Source of the DNA: Isoetes engelmannii
Lineage: Eukaryota; Streptophyta; Lycopodiopsida; Isoetales; Isoetaceae
DNA length: 24,058 nucleotides
Reading direction: 5' to 3'
NCBI GenBank assembly: GCA_011763485.2
Contig: JAANSK020239961.1
Coordinates: 1-24,058 of the forward strand
Part shown: positions 10,066 to 18,344 of the stretch, in pieces
How positions within the stretch are numbered: the first letter of the stretch is position 1
How the letters are laid out: every line of letters starts with the position of its first letter
Position numbers and translations under genes: made by a program
Notes under the pieces: generated by a model
Database searches by the model: none
The model's input: the letters and a program-made list of their open reading frames with translations, nothing else
Told to the model about the DNA's origin: nothing

Positions 10066-10134
10066 GCTATGGAGATTTAGGGCAGATTTTTTGGCACTGC
10101 TATGGAGATTTAGGGCGGATTTTTTAGCATTGCA
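10066..10134 (+). repeat. 35-bp direct repeat, two units
   Basis: GCTATGGAGATTTAGGGC followed by RGATTTTTTRGCA occurs at about 10066 and again at about 10101. It lies between the inverted arms and looks like local duplication. Confidence 0.85.
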
Positions 10135-10399
10135 AAGAAGGAAGGAAGCTTCAGTGGATGGCTGCAAAGGGTTCGAAGAACAGGGGAGTTCAGCGATGTG
10201 AAAATAAAAGTAGAAGACGAAGATTTTCTTCTTCATATGTTGCCCCTTCATATGATGCCAAGAACGTCGTTCCTGCGCCCAGCCTGCTGCCTACCCAGAG
10301 CAGAGTGAATAGAATTTTGCTACAAAATCTGCTGCCTTAGCGCGATGGCCTTCTGTGTGCAAAAACTAGCAACTTTTAGTGGAGTAAACTCTCGCGACC

Positions 10400-10604
10400 C
10401 ATTTCCTCCTAACCTTTGCTTCCCTCTGGTCGCGATCCCTCTGCTCCCTTTTCTCTTCTCTCTAGCTTGTTTTTTCTTCTTTTATCGATGGCTTCTCAGG
10501 TGAACGTGAAGATCAAACAGAGAAAAATGCTATGGGGGAAGTCAAGAACTCCATTTGCGAATGTCCAGTGCCTCTGGACCCTATATCTATTTTTTATGCC
10601 ATAA
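10400..10604 (+). pseudogene. Leader-like sequence and short frame, possible captured 5' gene piece
   Basis: A CT-rich tract (about 10400-10485), like a plant 5' leader, precedes an ATG at 10489 giving MASQVNVKIKQRKM and a stop after 38 codons. CAG|GTGAAC right after MASQ could be a splice donor. A second frame starting one base away, from about 10499, also stays open for about 48 codons and is hydrophilic at first (GEREDQTEKNAMGEVK, then CECPVPLDP). I do not recognise either product. Position between the inverted arms and next to the Mei2-like exon suggests transduplicated host DNA, but that is inference. Confidence 0.3.
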
Positions 10605-10819
10605 TTATCTGTCCGCAGACCCCACAGCCATCCTCCTAACAGTTTAAATGATCAAATATTTTTCCATTCTGTAACAAATCAATCTTGTGGGCTATCCTGC
10701 ATTTAGGAAAATGGCAGATCCCCATTTTTGGTATTTTTAGCAGATGAGCCAGTGGTGGGGGATGCAGAGAGGTCATGTTGATTACAATTTGGATTTTTAT
10801 TCTGAGCTTTCTCTTGCAG

Positions 10820-10863
10820 ATGCCTCCAAGAACTACTCTGATGATCAAAAACATCCCAAACAG
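10820..10863 (+). pseudogene. Isolated exon fragment of a Mei2-like RNA-binding protein
   Basis: A pyrimidine-rich tract ending TTCTCTTGCAG (acceptor, ends 10819) precedes 44 bases read as MPPRTTLMIKNIPNR. They are followed at once by GTAAAG (donor, 10864). TTLMIKNIPN is the hallmark opening (beta-1/RNP2 strand) of the C-terminal RRM of Mei2-like proteins (AML/TEL type), RNA-binding regulators of meiosis and meristem growth in plants. The reading ends inside a codon (AG|), as a normal exon would. No other Mei2 exon was found nearby: the sequence downstream turns into A-rich low complexity and then the hairpin block. It is best read as a captured or stranded exon, not a working gene. The match is short, so chance similarity cannot be excluded. 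Confidence 0.55.
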
Positions 10864-10994
10864 GTAAAGAAAAAAAAAATCCCTATCATATATCCCCTTA
10901 AACATTCAAAAACTTTTGAAAACCATTGAAAACCATTTGAAAACCATTGAAAAAAAAACAAGTGATTCCCTTAACCATTGGAAAAACAAAAACA

Positions 10995-11292
10995 GGTGAT
11001 CCCAGAGGATGGCATCGTCAACCCTTATGAGCCAGGGCATGGTGATCCCGGAGGGCGGAATCTCCGGAAGGCTGATAACTTCCCCGTTATCAGCCGGGGC
11101 ATGGTGATCCCGGAGGAGGGGATCTCCCGTCACTTTTTATGGTGATATCGGAGGACGGGAGGCTGGCGGACGGCCAGGATGAGCCGAAACCACGGACGGC
11201 CGCGATTCGTGCAGGCATACTGACATGTGTACGGAATCCATCCAGAAATGGTGGTGATACTGGAGGACGGAATTTCCACCTCCGGGATCACC
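10995..11292. repeat. Cluster of GGTGATCCCGGAGG motifs and hairpins
   Basis: The 14-base motif GGTGATCCCGGAGG or close variants starts at 10995, 11041, 11103, 11141 and 11253 on the plus strand, and its reverse complement lies at 11279-11292. 11253-11292 is the second copy of the 40-bp palindrome. GCCAGGGCATGGTGATCCC and GCCGGGGCATGGTGATCCC form direct repeats 62 bp apart. Between them, GGCTGATAAC (11070-11079) pairs perfectly with GTTATCAGCC (11086-11095). The stretch is GC-rich against AT-rich surroundings. Confidence 0.85.
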
Positions 11293-11319
11293 GAAACCAG
11301 GGTAACATTATCCTCACCC
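11160..11319 (-). repeat. Right arm of the large inverted repeat
   Basis: Reverse complement of the arm at 9676-9830. The outer 85 bp (11235-11319) match closely, the inner part more loosely. The arms enclose about 1.3 kb that holds the leader-like piece, the Mei2-like exon and the start of the motif cluster. Confidence 0.75.
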
Positions 11320-11575
11320 AAATTCTTGGGTGGCTGCACCAATGGCTGGATCAATTCTCCATCCTCCTGTCCTCGAGCTAGCCATTTAGGGTTTCGCCCC
11401 CATTAAACTCCTTGTGTTTACCTCTAATATGTGGACACATATCTTCTGGGATGTGTTTTCCCGTACTTACGTTTTCCTTATAGGATAATATATATTGAAA
11501 TTAATATATCTTTGATGTATTTTCCCATATTTACCTTATCATCAAACTGACTCCCCACCATGATATACTATTACT

Positions 11576-11670
11576 AAGGGTAAGGTGTATGATTCACCGG
11601 TTTGTAGCTCCTGTCTAACGCCGGTCGCTACCGGCCGAACTGGGAATCACGTCCCAATTGTCTTACCCTT
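11576..11670. repeat. Small foldback element, about 95 bp
   Basis: AAGGGTAAG (11576-11584) faces CTTACCCTT (11662-11670), and GATTC (11591) faces GAATC (11644). In the centre, CCGGT (11621-11625) pairs with ACCGG (11630-11634). It resembles a tiny MITE or hairpin element. No target-site duplication is clear. A partly similar GAATCACAGCCCAGCAATT lies at about 11803, so pieces may be dispersed locally. Confidence 0.5.
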
Positions 11671-11941
11671 GTACAACCATATGGCATATTTACAACACCC
11701 CTTCCATGATCTAAAACAACCAATTGGCATATGTATCTAAAACAACCATTTGGCATCGAAGAATATACTCAGCATAATAATCTTAAAAAGGCTAGAGCTG
11801 CGAATCACAGCCCAGCAATTAGCTCTCCTATATAAATCTTTCTAAATCACAAACTTCTCACGCTTTCGGTGTAGAGGCAGATCGTTCAATACCCGGGGTG
11901 CTTTTGAATCCACTTTGCAGCCACCGTATCTCTTGAATTAG

Positions 11942-12211
11942 AAGCAAAAAGGGAGTACTCAGCCGAATTGTTGTCTTACTGTGCCTGACAAAAAAATCAA
12001 AGACCCTCCTAATGGAAAAGAAAAACCTTCGATTTTTTGCCAGACACAGGAAGTCAGCAATTCATCTGTTAAGGTGAAGGCCAGGGATTTTTTTAGAACA
12101 GAATGGTTTTTGCGTCCCTGGGTTACTGAAGAAGCCACCATTTCCCGTTGTACCGAGACCTCTGAATTTGGGAACATAGATGCTGGTACATCTGAGACCC
12201 TCAGCTTCAAG
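11942..12211 (+). other. Candidate exon of an unidentified protein
   Basis: A frame open from a stop at 11939 to 12235 reads a hydrophilic, coding-looking stretch, for example KDPPNGKEKPSIFCQTQEV and ARDFFRTEWFLRPWVTEE. It runs to CTTCAAG|GTGAGG at about 12211, a good splice donor. There is no ATG near its start (the first usable codon is GTG), so it would have to be an internal exon; TACTCAG at about 11956-11962 is a possible acceptor. I do not recognise the protein. No partner exon could be identified in the following 700 bp. It may be a stranded exon or chance. Confidence 0.3.
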
Positions 12212-12239
12212 GTGAGGATTTGGTTTTATTGTTAGATCT

Positions 12240-12970
12240 TAGGATTAATTCAAGCACACAAATCAGTGCAATTCCTTCTATTATCTCCATCAATTATACA
12301 GTAATTCAATCTGTCACAAGCTACAAATTAGTCTGCCACTGAATTCAGCACTTACAATTCAAAGAGGAACTTAACACAGGCTGTATAATAGGCTATATAA
12401 TGTTCCTACATTTATGAATTCCGGTTCTAGCACAGGAATTGTTTTAGGCATTGAATTTCCAAGAGATGAGTGGAAGTTTATTCTTTGGGTATCAAAGAGT
12501 ATTATAATGCTGCATATGTGGGGGTTGGGTTTTTTCTAAACTCTAGCTTGAGAGCTTTGATGTCACTTTCACCATGGTAGCTACAAAATCGTTATCAAGG
12601 GCCTTGGTGTTGAATAGATGTGATAGGTTGGGGTAGGCAACCATATTGTGCTACTATAATAAGCCCTCCTATTTCATCAACATTATCTTTCAGCATGGTA
12701 TTAGGTTGTCCCCTGGCCGATTATGTTGTCTAATGTGTTTAGAACAACCCCTTATGTCATGTTTGACCCTGGCTCGTCTATAGCTAGACCTTACACAGAC
12801 ATAAGGGTCTACTCTAGCCCATTATGCCTCCCATCATAAACCTTGATGCAACTTCTACCTACCATAACATGCTTCCTATGTACTAACAAACACGTGTCTC
12901 GATAATTTATTGATTATGTTTGTCAATGTTAAAAGCTATGCCAATGTATTATACCAATATCATAGACTTT
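12240..12970. other. Spacer, no gene seen
   Basis: AT-rich sequence with no frame of note and no recognised repeat. It ends at the 3' end of the minus-strand LINE family B copy. Confidence 0.5.
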
Positions 12971-12974
12971 TAGA

Positions 12975-14165
12975 TTGCATGCACAATAATAGAATAGAGT
13001 TTTTATCGTCCATGGAGATCAATTGGCCTATGGGACCCAAACAAAGAGAGCAAGCGTATTACTGTCAGGATTAAAAAACCCCGCCCCAAAGGGTTGAGGG
13101 AAAAACCTTAGCAGTAATAAGTATACTGGTATACTATACAATAGTGTAGCACAATTCAATACTGCATCGGAGGACACAGCTGAGTCCGTGTATTTGTAAC
13201 CATGACCTCTTGAAAGCATGGTCCCAGCAGGCCCATGGAGGTCGTGTTCAAGAGCACATGCAATGACAGGTCAGGCATAACTAACTGAAAACACAGTTCT
13301 CGGATATGATCAAATGCCGGGCATGTCTGAGCGCATGACATTCATCCTCAATGGCACGCTATTGGCAACACTAACAGATTCTGTCCTTGTGTGCCTCCAG
13401 AGTCCATCGGTCGATCTTAATGCAGAGACTATATACACCTGTGCAAATGGAAGCTGTCAGTTTGCATTTCTACATGGGTAAATGGGTAAATATTGTTGTG
13501 GGCCTCGTGTGAGCATGGGATTGACTTGCCGATAGTGTGGCAACTTGACATGTGTCAGAACATCTGCATCCCAGAGCTTGCTAAGAAAGCAAGCATCAAG
13601 GTACTGCCTCAATTGATCGTGATCCTTCTCCGTTCATATCCGCACGCATCTGCGTGACATTCTATCGAGATAACCACTGAGATTCCTTGTCTTCCAATAG
13701 GCTTTGAGGTGTTGTGGGCCCATTGCTACATCCAAAGCAAAATTGGGCAAACGAGCATCAACCATATCAACCACCTTCTGGAAGTACATGATATGACGGT
13801 CCAGTGTTGCCCTCTATAGGGGTAAGAAACCCATCTCCTGCAATAGGATCTAATATGGAATTGCGGACTTTACCCTAAGTGCTCGTGCCAAGAAGGCATT
13901 TTGTACCTATTCCAGGTTATTTAGGTAGCTAGGAATATCACCGGACCCCACACCTTCACCCTGCATAAGAGAATATGCTCGATTAGGTCCTGAACATGTG
14001 TGCTTTGTGACCCCATGCATACGGTTTTGTCTTGTGACTGTTGTTTTGCATGGCATACAATATTGTCCACATGTTGTTATTCTGCAAGACAGAGCTATTT
14101 CCACATGTTGTTCCTGGTAAGTGAAAGAGTGATGGTTAGAGGTATGCAACAAGACCTAGAGATCG
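12975..14165 (-). mobile_element. 5'-truncated LINE family B copy
   Basis: The reverse complement aligns with 7490-8706 of the long copy. GTGGACGATAAAA and TCCCATAGG sit at the 3' end, and the hairpin region follows at about 13075-13097 with TTTG in place of TTCG. A GAGCTTGCTAAGAAAGC block at 13580-13600 matches 8131-8150. The RT-end peptide SFTYQEQHVEIALSC (near 14110-14130) matches SFTYNGQTVEVTPTC. After the conserved GACGATAAAAA it ends in CTCTATTCTATT, a short repeat tail and not poly(A). 5' truncation near 14165 is typical of LINE insertion. Frames are broken throughout, and no clear target-site duplication was found. Confidence 0.85.
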
Positions 14166-14350
14166 TTATATAACTGCAGAATAAGATATTGTGGATATGG
14201 CAGAAAATGTTAACAACAACAATTGGTCGTCTAGCTTGCCATTTTTTATTTTTTACTTTTTCATTTTTGAAGGACAAAAAAAAAACACTATTAAACAAAG
14301 GGAAACATTACAAGATGCACAAATCTCATCTAGCAGTGTTTTTTAGGACA

Positions 14351-14404
14351 TGGTCTAGTGGCAAGACCTTAAACCACCACACCACAGGTCACGGGTTCAA
14401 ACTT
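14351..14404 (+). promoter_or_regulatory. tRNA-like internal pol III promoter (A and B boxes)
   Basis: TGGTCTAGTGG (14351-14361) fits the A-box consensus and GGTTCAAACTT (14394-14404) fits the B-box with changes at its end; their starts are 43 bp apart, normal for tRNA-derived SINEs. A second degenerate pair, TGGTCTAGTAG and TGTTCAAGTAT, follows at about 14413-14447. The flanks do not pair into an acceptor stem, so this is not a tRNA gene. Confidence 0.65.
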
Positions 14405-14446
14405 GGCCAATATTGGTCTAGTAGTTGGGACCTTGTGTTCAAGTAT

Positions 14447-14931
14447 GATCAATTGGTCCTGTGGTAGAGACCTTAAACCTGTCATATGTAATTGATAATC
14501 ACATGCAAAGCAACTCCTAGCATAGAATCGGTCACGTGTTCAAGTACGATCAATTGGTCCTGTGGTAGAGACCTTATACCTGTCATATGTAATGGATAAT
14601 CACATGCAAAGCAACTCCTAGCATAGAATCGGTCACGTGTTCAAGTACGATCAATTGGTCCTGTGGTAGAGACCTTATACAACCTGTCATATGTAATGGA
14701 TAATCACATGCAAAGTAGCTCCTAGCATAGAATCAGAATGATCAATTGGTCCTGTGGTAGAGACCTTAAACCTGTCATATGTAATAGATAATCACATGCA
14801 AAGCAACTCCTAGCATAGAATCGGTCACGTGTTCAAGTACGATCAATTGGTCCTGTGGTAGTGACCTTATACAACCTGTCACATGTAATGGATAATCACA
14901 TGCAAAGCAGCTCCTAGCATAGAATCAGAAT
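14447..14931 (+). repeat. Five-unit tandem array, 101/91-bp units, inside the SINE
   Basis: Units start with GATCAATTGGTCCTGTGGTA at 14447, 14548, 14649, 14740 and 14841. Each continues ACCTTA..CCTGTCATATGTAA, GATAATCACATGCAAAG and CTCCTAGCATAGAATC. Units 1, 2 and 4 (about 101 bp) end with GGTCACGTGTTCAAGTAC, a B-box-like end. Units 3 and 5 (about 91 bp) have AGAAT there instead. The order long-long-short-long-short hints that a long+short pair was duplicated as a block. The TGGTCCTGTGGTAGAGACC part resembles the SINE head A-box region. Confidence 0.92.
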
Positions 14932-15057
14932 GATCGCGCCTAGGAGTGCATTGACTTCCATGTGATCTGTAGAATAAAGTAAAGTGGAATGTAATCATGA
15001 TGTGATGATGAATAGACTGACGTCCTTTATTAAAAAAAACACACACATCTCATCTAG

Positions 15058-15800
15058 TTGTGTAAGCACAAGAAAATGCTTATAATTTACATCTATGTAT
15101 TTTGAGTTGTCCAAAGACCAATCTAATCTTTTTTCAATGTCCTACCTTAGAGAAGGATTTTGACAAAGACTTATAAAATACCAAGGTTTCTTATTGTTAG
15201 CTAGGGAAAAAATAGTGAACTTGAAAGCAATGTGTGAACGTAATAAATTGGACATGTCATGTTCACATGCAATTCCCACATGAGCATTGTTGAGATATAA
15301 TCTTCAATAAACTTAAGTGTAAGGACATAGAAGAGAACCCCCTAGAATATGGGATGAATAAATCTGTTGCTTTTAAAGCTTGGTACATCTAGTGCTCTAT
15401 TGCTATAAAAATTATTCTAGGTACTTTGGAACTTTATTAAAACAATAGCCATGTTACTAATTGTTGCCTTAGTATTGAGTCCACTATAGTTGCAAATCTT
15501 CTTAAAAGACTTTACTTTGATTCACTTGAAACATTATCTCATTAGGATTTCCTAGAAAACAAAGTACATACCAGAAGAAAATATTAAAATTGCAACAAAA
15601 AAAAGTTTACTGAAAGTTACCAATATGTACCTCAATACCTCAATTTGTAGCTGAATGGATATTGGAAATCTAAAAATAACTGGGACCATCTTTGAAGATG
15701 CAAAAGAATACATAAAAGAATGGACTGCTTGTGGACACCATATCTTTTAAAATGACCTTGCTTGGAGATTCAAATATTTCACTAAACTTTTGAGAACATA
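15058..15800. other. Spacer, no gene seen
   Basis: AT-rich, without a long frame or recognised repeat on either strand. Confidence 0.5.
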
Positions 15801-15801
15801 G

Positions 15802-16500
15802 TGTAGGCAAAAATGTTTTTACCTTGTCCAAAATCAAAGCTCGACTACACTGCTGCCCTCAGATAAAAATAAAGAAATAGAAACCTTAGATGAAATTATT
15901 AGTGAAGAAGATCAATATGAATTGGTCGTCTTGATGGCCTTGACTCATGCACAACAAATGCAACAACTACAATGGCTATGGAATGCTGCATTTGATTCTG
16001 AGAAGCAGCGATCTTAGAATGGCTTGGGAAATAAATTGGAGCAGAAAGCCCCTTACAACGGCAACAGACAAGCTATGGCACCAGCTTTGGACAAAGAAGG
16101 TGACCTGAGAGGCGAAATAGAGGAAAACAAAGAAGGCGAAGATTGGGACAAAGGTCAAACATGAATTTACACATTGCTCAATGAAGACCCATCATAGTCA
16201 CCGGAATCTGGACCATCATATGCGAAAGAATCAGAACCAAATTTTATAAATTGTTCCAGAGTTTTTTGATATTTCCGGGGCTGGCAAGGAAGTTCGCCAT
16301 TTGGCGGGACTTCCTGGGAATTGTGAATGATGACGGGCACTTTGTTCAGTCATAGTTGAGGAGATGATGGAGTGGTGGGGTATCGCTGTCGCTTCGGGGC
16401 AGTTCACCTTCCTCCTCACTCACCTTGTATCATTACTATTCTTTTAATTTAATGCGATAAAGTTCTTCAAAAAAAAAGAAACAGAACCAAATTTGTTAGA
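15802..16500 (+). pseudogene. Decayed gene of unknown function, interrupted by a retroposon
   Basis: One frame stays readable from 15802. It runs 71 codons, including DEIISEEDQYELVVLMALTH and QQMQQLQWLWNAAF, to a stop at 16015. The same frame then continues NGLGNKLEQKAPYNGNRQ through an E/K/G-rich part (GEIEENKEGEDWD) to a stop at 16162, and after one more stop reads SPESGPSYAKESEPN up to 16240. A 5'-truncated retroposon with its own target-site duplication lies between 16245 and 16478. Beyond it the frame resumes as LLEDEGFVDEQ and ends. The acidic tail and Gln-rich helix do not identify a family for me; a transposase C-terminus or a host regulator are both possible. Three in-frame stops show it is dead. 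Confidence 0.45.
16245..16478 (+). mobile_element. 5'-truncated LINE-type 3' end with target-site duplication
   Basis: CAGAACCAAATTT lies at 16232-16244 and again at 16482-16494; a wider match GAAnCAGAACCAAATTT covers 17 bp with one difference. The inserted 230 bp end in GATAAAGTTCTTCAAAAAAAAA, so this is retroposition with an A-tail. The body contains TTCCGGGGCTGGCAAGG and TTGTATCATTACTATTC, like the 3' UTR of an L1-type LINE, with no coding motif left. It does not match LINE family B tails. A SINE or processed transcript is possible instead. Confidence 0.75.
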
Positions 16501-17690
16501 AGATGAAGGATTTGTAGATGAGCAATAGGGATGCTACTCATTTCTTTGTAACATGGCAATATAGATACATACAACAGAGGGTAGGCAAGCCTACTAAGAA
16601 TTAAAATAACATAAAACCTTCATATCAAACTTCAATTTTATCAAAATATTTGATTCTGATGTCAATCAAAATGGTATGTCAAGGTAGGAGTTTTAAAAAA
16701 CCATTATACAACATTTTGGCCTACTTATAGGGCACCCTCCATCTTGAGGCTAAGGGTGGTCTCCCACTCACAATTAAATGAGGTCAACTTAATCAGTTGG
16801 TATCTCTCAACTTAACGGAAAATAGGTTGTGCTTTCCCATTAAAGTCATTTACTTAAGGCTAACTTAAAGGATTGTGAAGATATGCATTCACATTATACC
16901 AGTTAAAAACCGCTTACAATGACCTTGCGCTTCATACTAGCAGTTAAGAGGTATTGTTAGGTTAAAGATAAATGTGTTCATTTTTCTTTGGTTAAAAGAT
17001 AGGATAGAGTTATATAGGATTTGACTTTTTAGTCACAATACTATTTTTATGAATTGCTTGACTACCTAGTCAAGTGATTGACTCTTTCTAGCCAATTCTA
17101 GCTAATTCTCTCTCTATTGGTCAAGTATTACTTGACTAATCAACTCTCTATTCGTCAAGTTCTACTTGACTAGTCAATCACGCATAAAGTTCTTGAAATT
17201 TAACGATAATGCTTTTTATTCAATCTATCGAACTATAAAACACTTGGTCAACTAGGTGGCCTCCTTGTCAAAGTTACTGTTTAAGGGTTTAACCTAACCC
17301 AAACCATTTTCAACTCACAGTTAGGTTAGGTTAATGCTTAACCAAAAAGTTAGAAGTTAGGTGGACCATGCTTAGGTTGTTTAACTTTTGCACTAGTTTG
17401 CTAACTATTTTCTTAATCATTTTAAAAAAAGAACTTTTAACTTCTTTTTCAATGTGAAGGATGGTCCGTTAAATTAATGAATAGTTAAAAACTAACTGGA
17501 TAACTTAATTGATATTAATTTTAGGGTCAACGGAAAAGCAAGTTCTAGTTATTTGCCATATTTAACTTAACGATAAGTGGAAAACGACATAGTTTCATGG
17601 TTAGCATGAAATTCCATTGAAAGTGGACCACTTGCAAATATTTAATAAATGCTAAAGCCATTGCGAAAATGATATGTAGTACGAGAAAGG
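16501..17690. other. AT-rich spacer, no gene seen
   Basis: No convincing frame. Short words such as TTAACTTAA and AGGTTAGGTTAA recur between 16780 and 17540. The cluster of TTGAC palindromes at 17057-17178 is listed separately. Confidence 0.5.
17057..17178. repeat. Four TTGACT/AGTCAA palindromes in 120 bp
   Basis: CTTGACTA faces TAGTCAAG (17057-17074), GTCAAGTA faces TACTTGAC (17120-17136), GTCAAGT faces ACTTGAC (17154-17170), and TTGACTAGTCAA is a perfect palindrome (17167-17178). TTGAC is the W-box core bound by WRKY factors, so inverted pairs could be paired binding sites. They could equally be the remains of a foldback element. Confidence 0.7.
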
Positions 17691-17698
17691 GATAGCAG

Positions 17699-17915
17699 CA
17701 GCGTTGGGCAAACTTTTTAGGTCCCATCGGAAAATTCTTTATGGTTATTTTGGTCGATCGAATATCTTGCTTTTAGAGCCGGAAGTTTGCGTTTTCTTAT
17801 CAGAAACCCATAAGGAAACTTGTCGGAAAATTTCCTGCAACTCACTAACTTAACCGGAAAATTTACAATTTTAACCGGTTGGCTGCTAGCGTTCCCCGGA
17901 CTTTGCCCAACACTG
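17699..17915. mobile_element. hAT-type MITE, 217 bp, with perfect 8-bp target duplication
   Basis: The element starts CAGCGTTGGGCAAA and ends TTTGCCCAACACTG, terminal inverted repeats of 14 bp with one mismatch. GATAGCAG lies directly before (17691-17698) and directly after (17916-17923). An 8-bp duplication and CAG-type ends are the signature of the hAT superfamily (Ac/Tam3 kin). The inside has no coding capacity, so it moved with a transposase supplied elsewhere. CGGAAAATT recurs at about 17728, 17823 and 17860, which could be subterminal transposase-binding sites. Both ends and the duplication are intact, so insertion is fairly recent. Confidence 0.93.
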
Positions 17916-17923
17916 GATAGCAG

Positions 17924-18344
17924 ACGATTTAATGGTCTCTCGTACAAGCTTATTTCACTTCTAGTTAGGGGGAAAGGAGGGGGGGGGGGTTGGATATATG
18001 CGTGTCCACATCTAAACTCTAAACTAATGGTTAACCACTCCACGTGATGGAGAAAGAGGAGGATGGGGAAATCTCTATGTCCACATCTAAACTGATGGCT
18101 AACAACTCGACCAACCAAACACCCGGGAATATATATAGAAAAAAAGTAGGTTGCAACTCCATTCCTGCAGGTGATTAGCTCCATGCATTGCACGCCAAGG
18201 AGAAAAAAGCGACCCTATTTCTATTTTAAGAACACATATTTTAACATTTGCATAATGTACCTTCCACGAATAAAAGGTTGAAGAGATGCACTTCTAACAT
18301 TCATTGGACGTATTACAAGAGAAAGAGGCAAGGATTCAATTTTA
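17924..18344. other. Spacer with an imperfect direct repeat
   Basis: Starts with a run of ten G near 17980. GTCCACATCTAAACT followed by ATGGYTAAC occurs at about 18003 and 18080, a 77-bp-spaced imperfect duplication. No gene is seen. Confidence 0.55.

Larger units (their letters stand above)
14334..15041 (+). mobile_element. SINE-like retroposon with internal tandem array
   Basis: The element is flanked by CACAAATCTCATCTAG (14318-14333) and CACACATCTCATCTAG (15042-15057), a 16-bp target-site duplication with one mismatch. It ends in TTTATTAAAAAAAA (about 15025-15039). The 5' head has tRNA-like pol III boxes: A-box TGGTCTAGTGG at 14351 and B-box GGTTCAAACTT at 14394. Head, A-tail and flanking duplication together define a tRNA-derived SINE made by LINE machinery. 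The middle (14447-14931) is expanded into five repeats. At about 700 bp it is far longer than usual plant SINEs (100-300 bp), because of the array. Flank identity suggests the insertion is not very old. Confidence 0.8.

Noticed and set aside
14346-14412. tRNA gene suggested by A- and B-box-like sequence
   Set aside because: The ends do not pair into an acceptor stem, no anticodon arm is convincing, and A-tail plus target-site duplication show a SINE head instead.
14447-14931. CRISPR-like array because of regularly spaced repeats
   Set aside because: The repeats are contiguous 91-101-bp units without unique spacers, in plant nuclear DNA inside a retroposon.
17717-18193. 158-codon minus-strand frame across the hAT MITE
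   Set aside because: It runs through the MITE, its target-site duplication and a G-run, so it cannot be an old gene.
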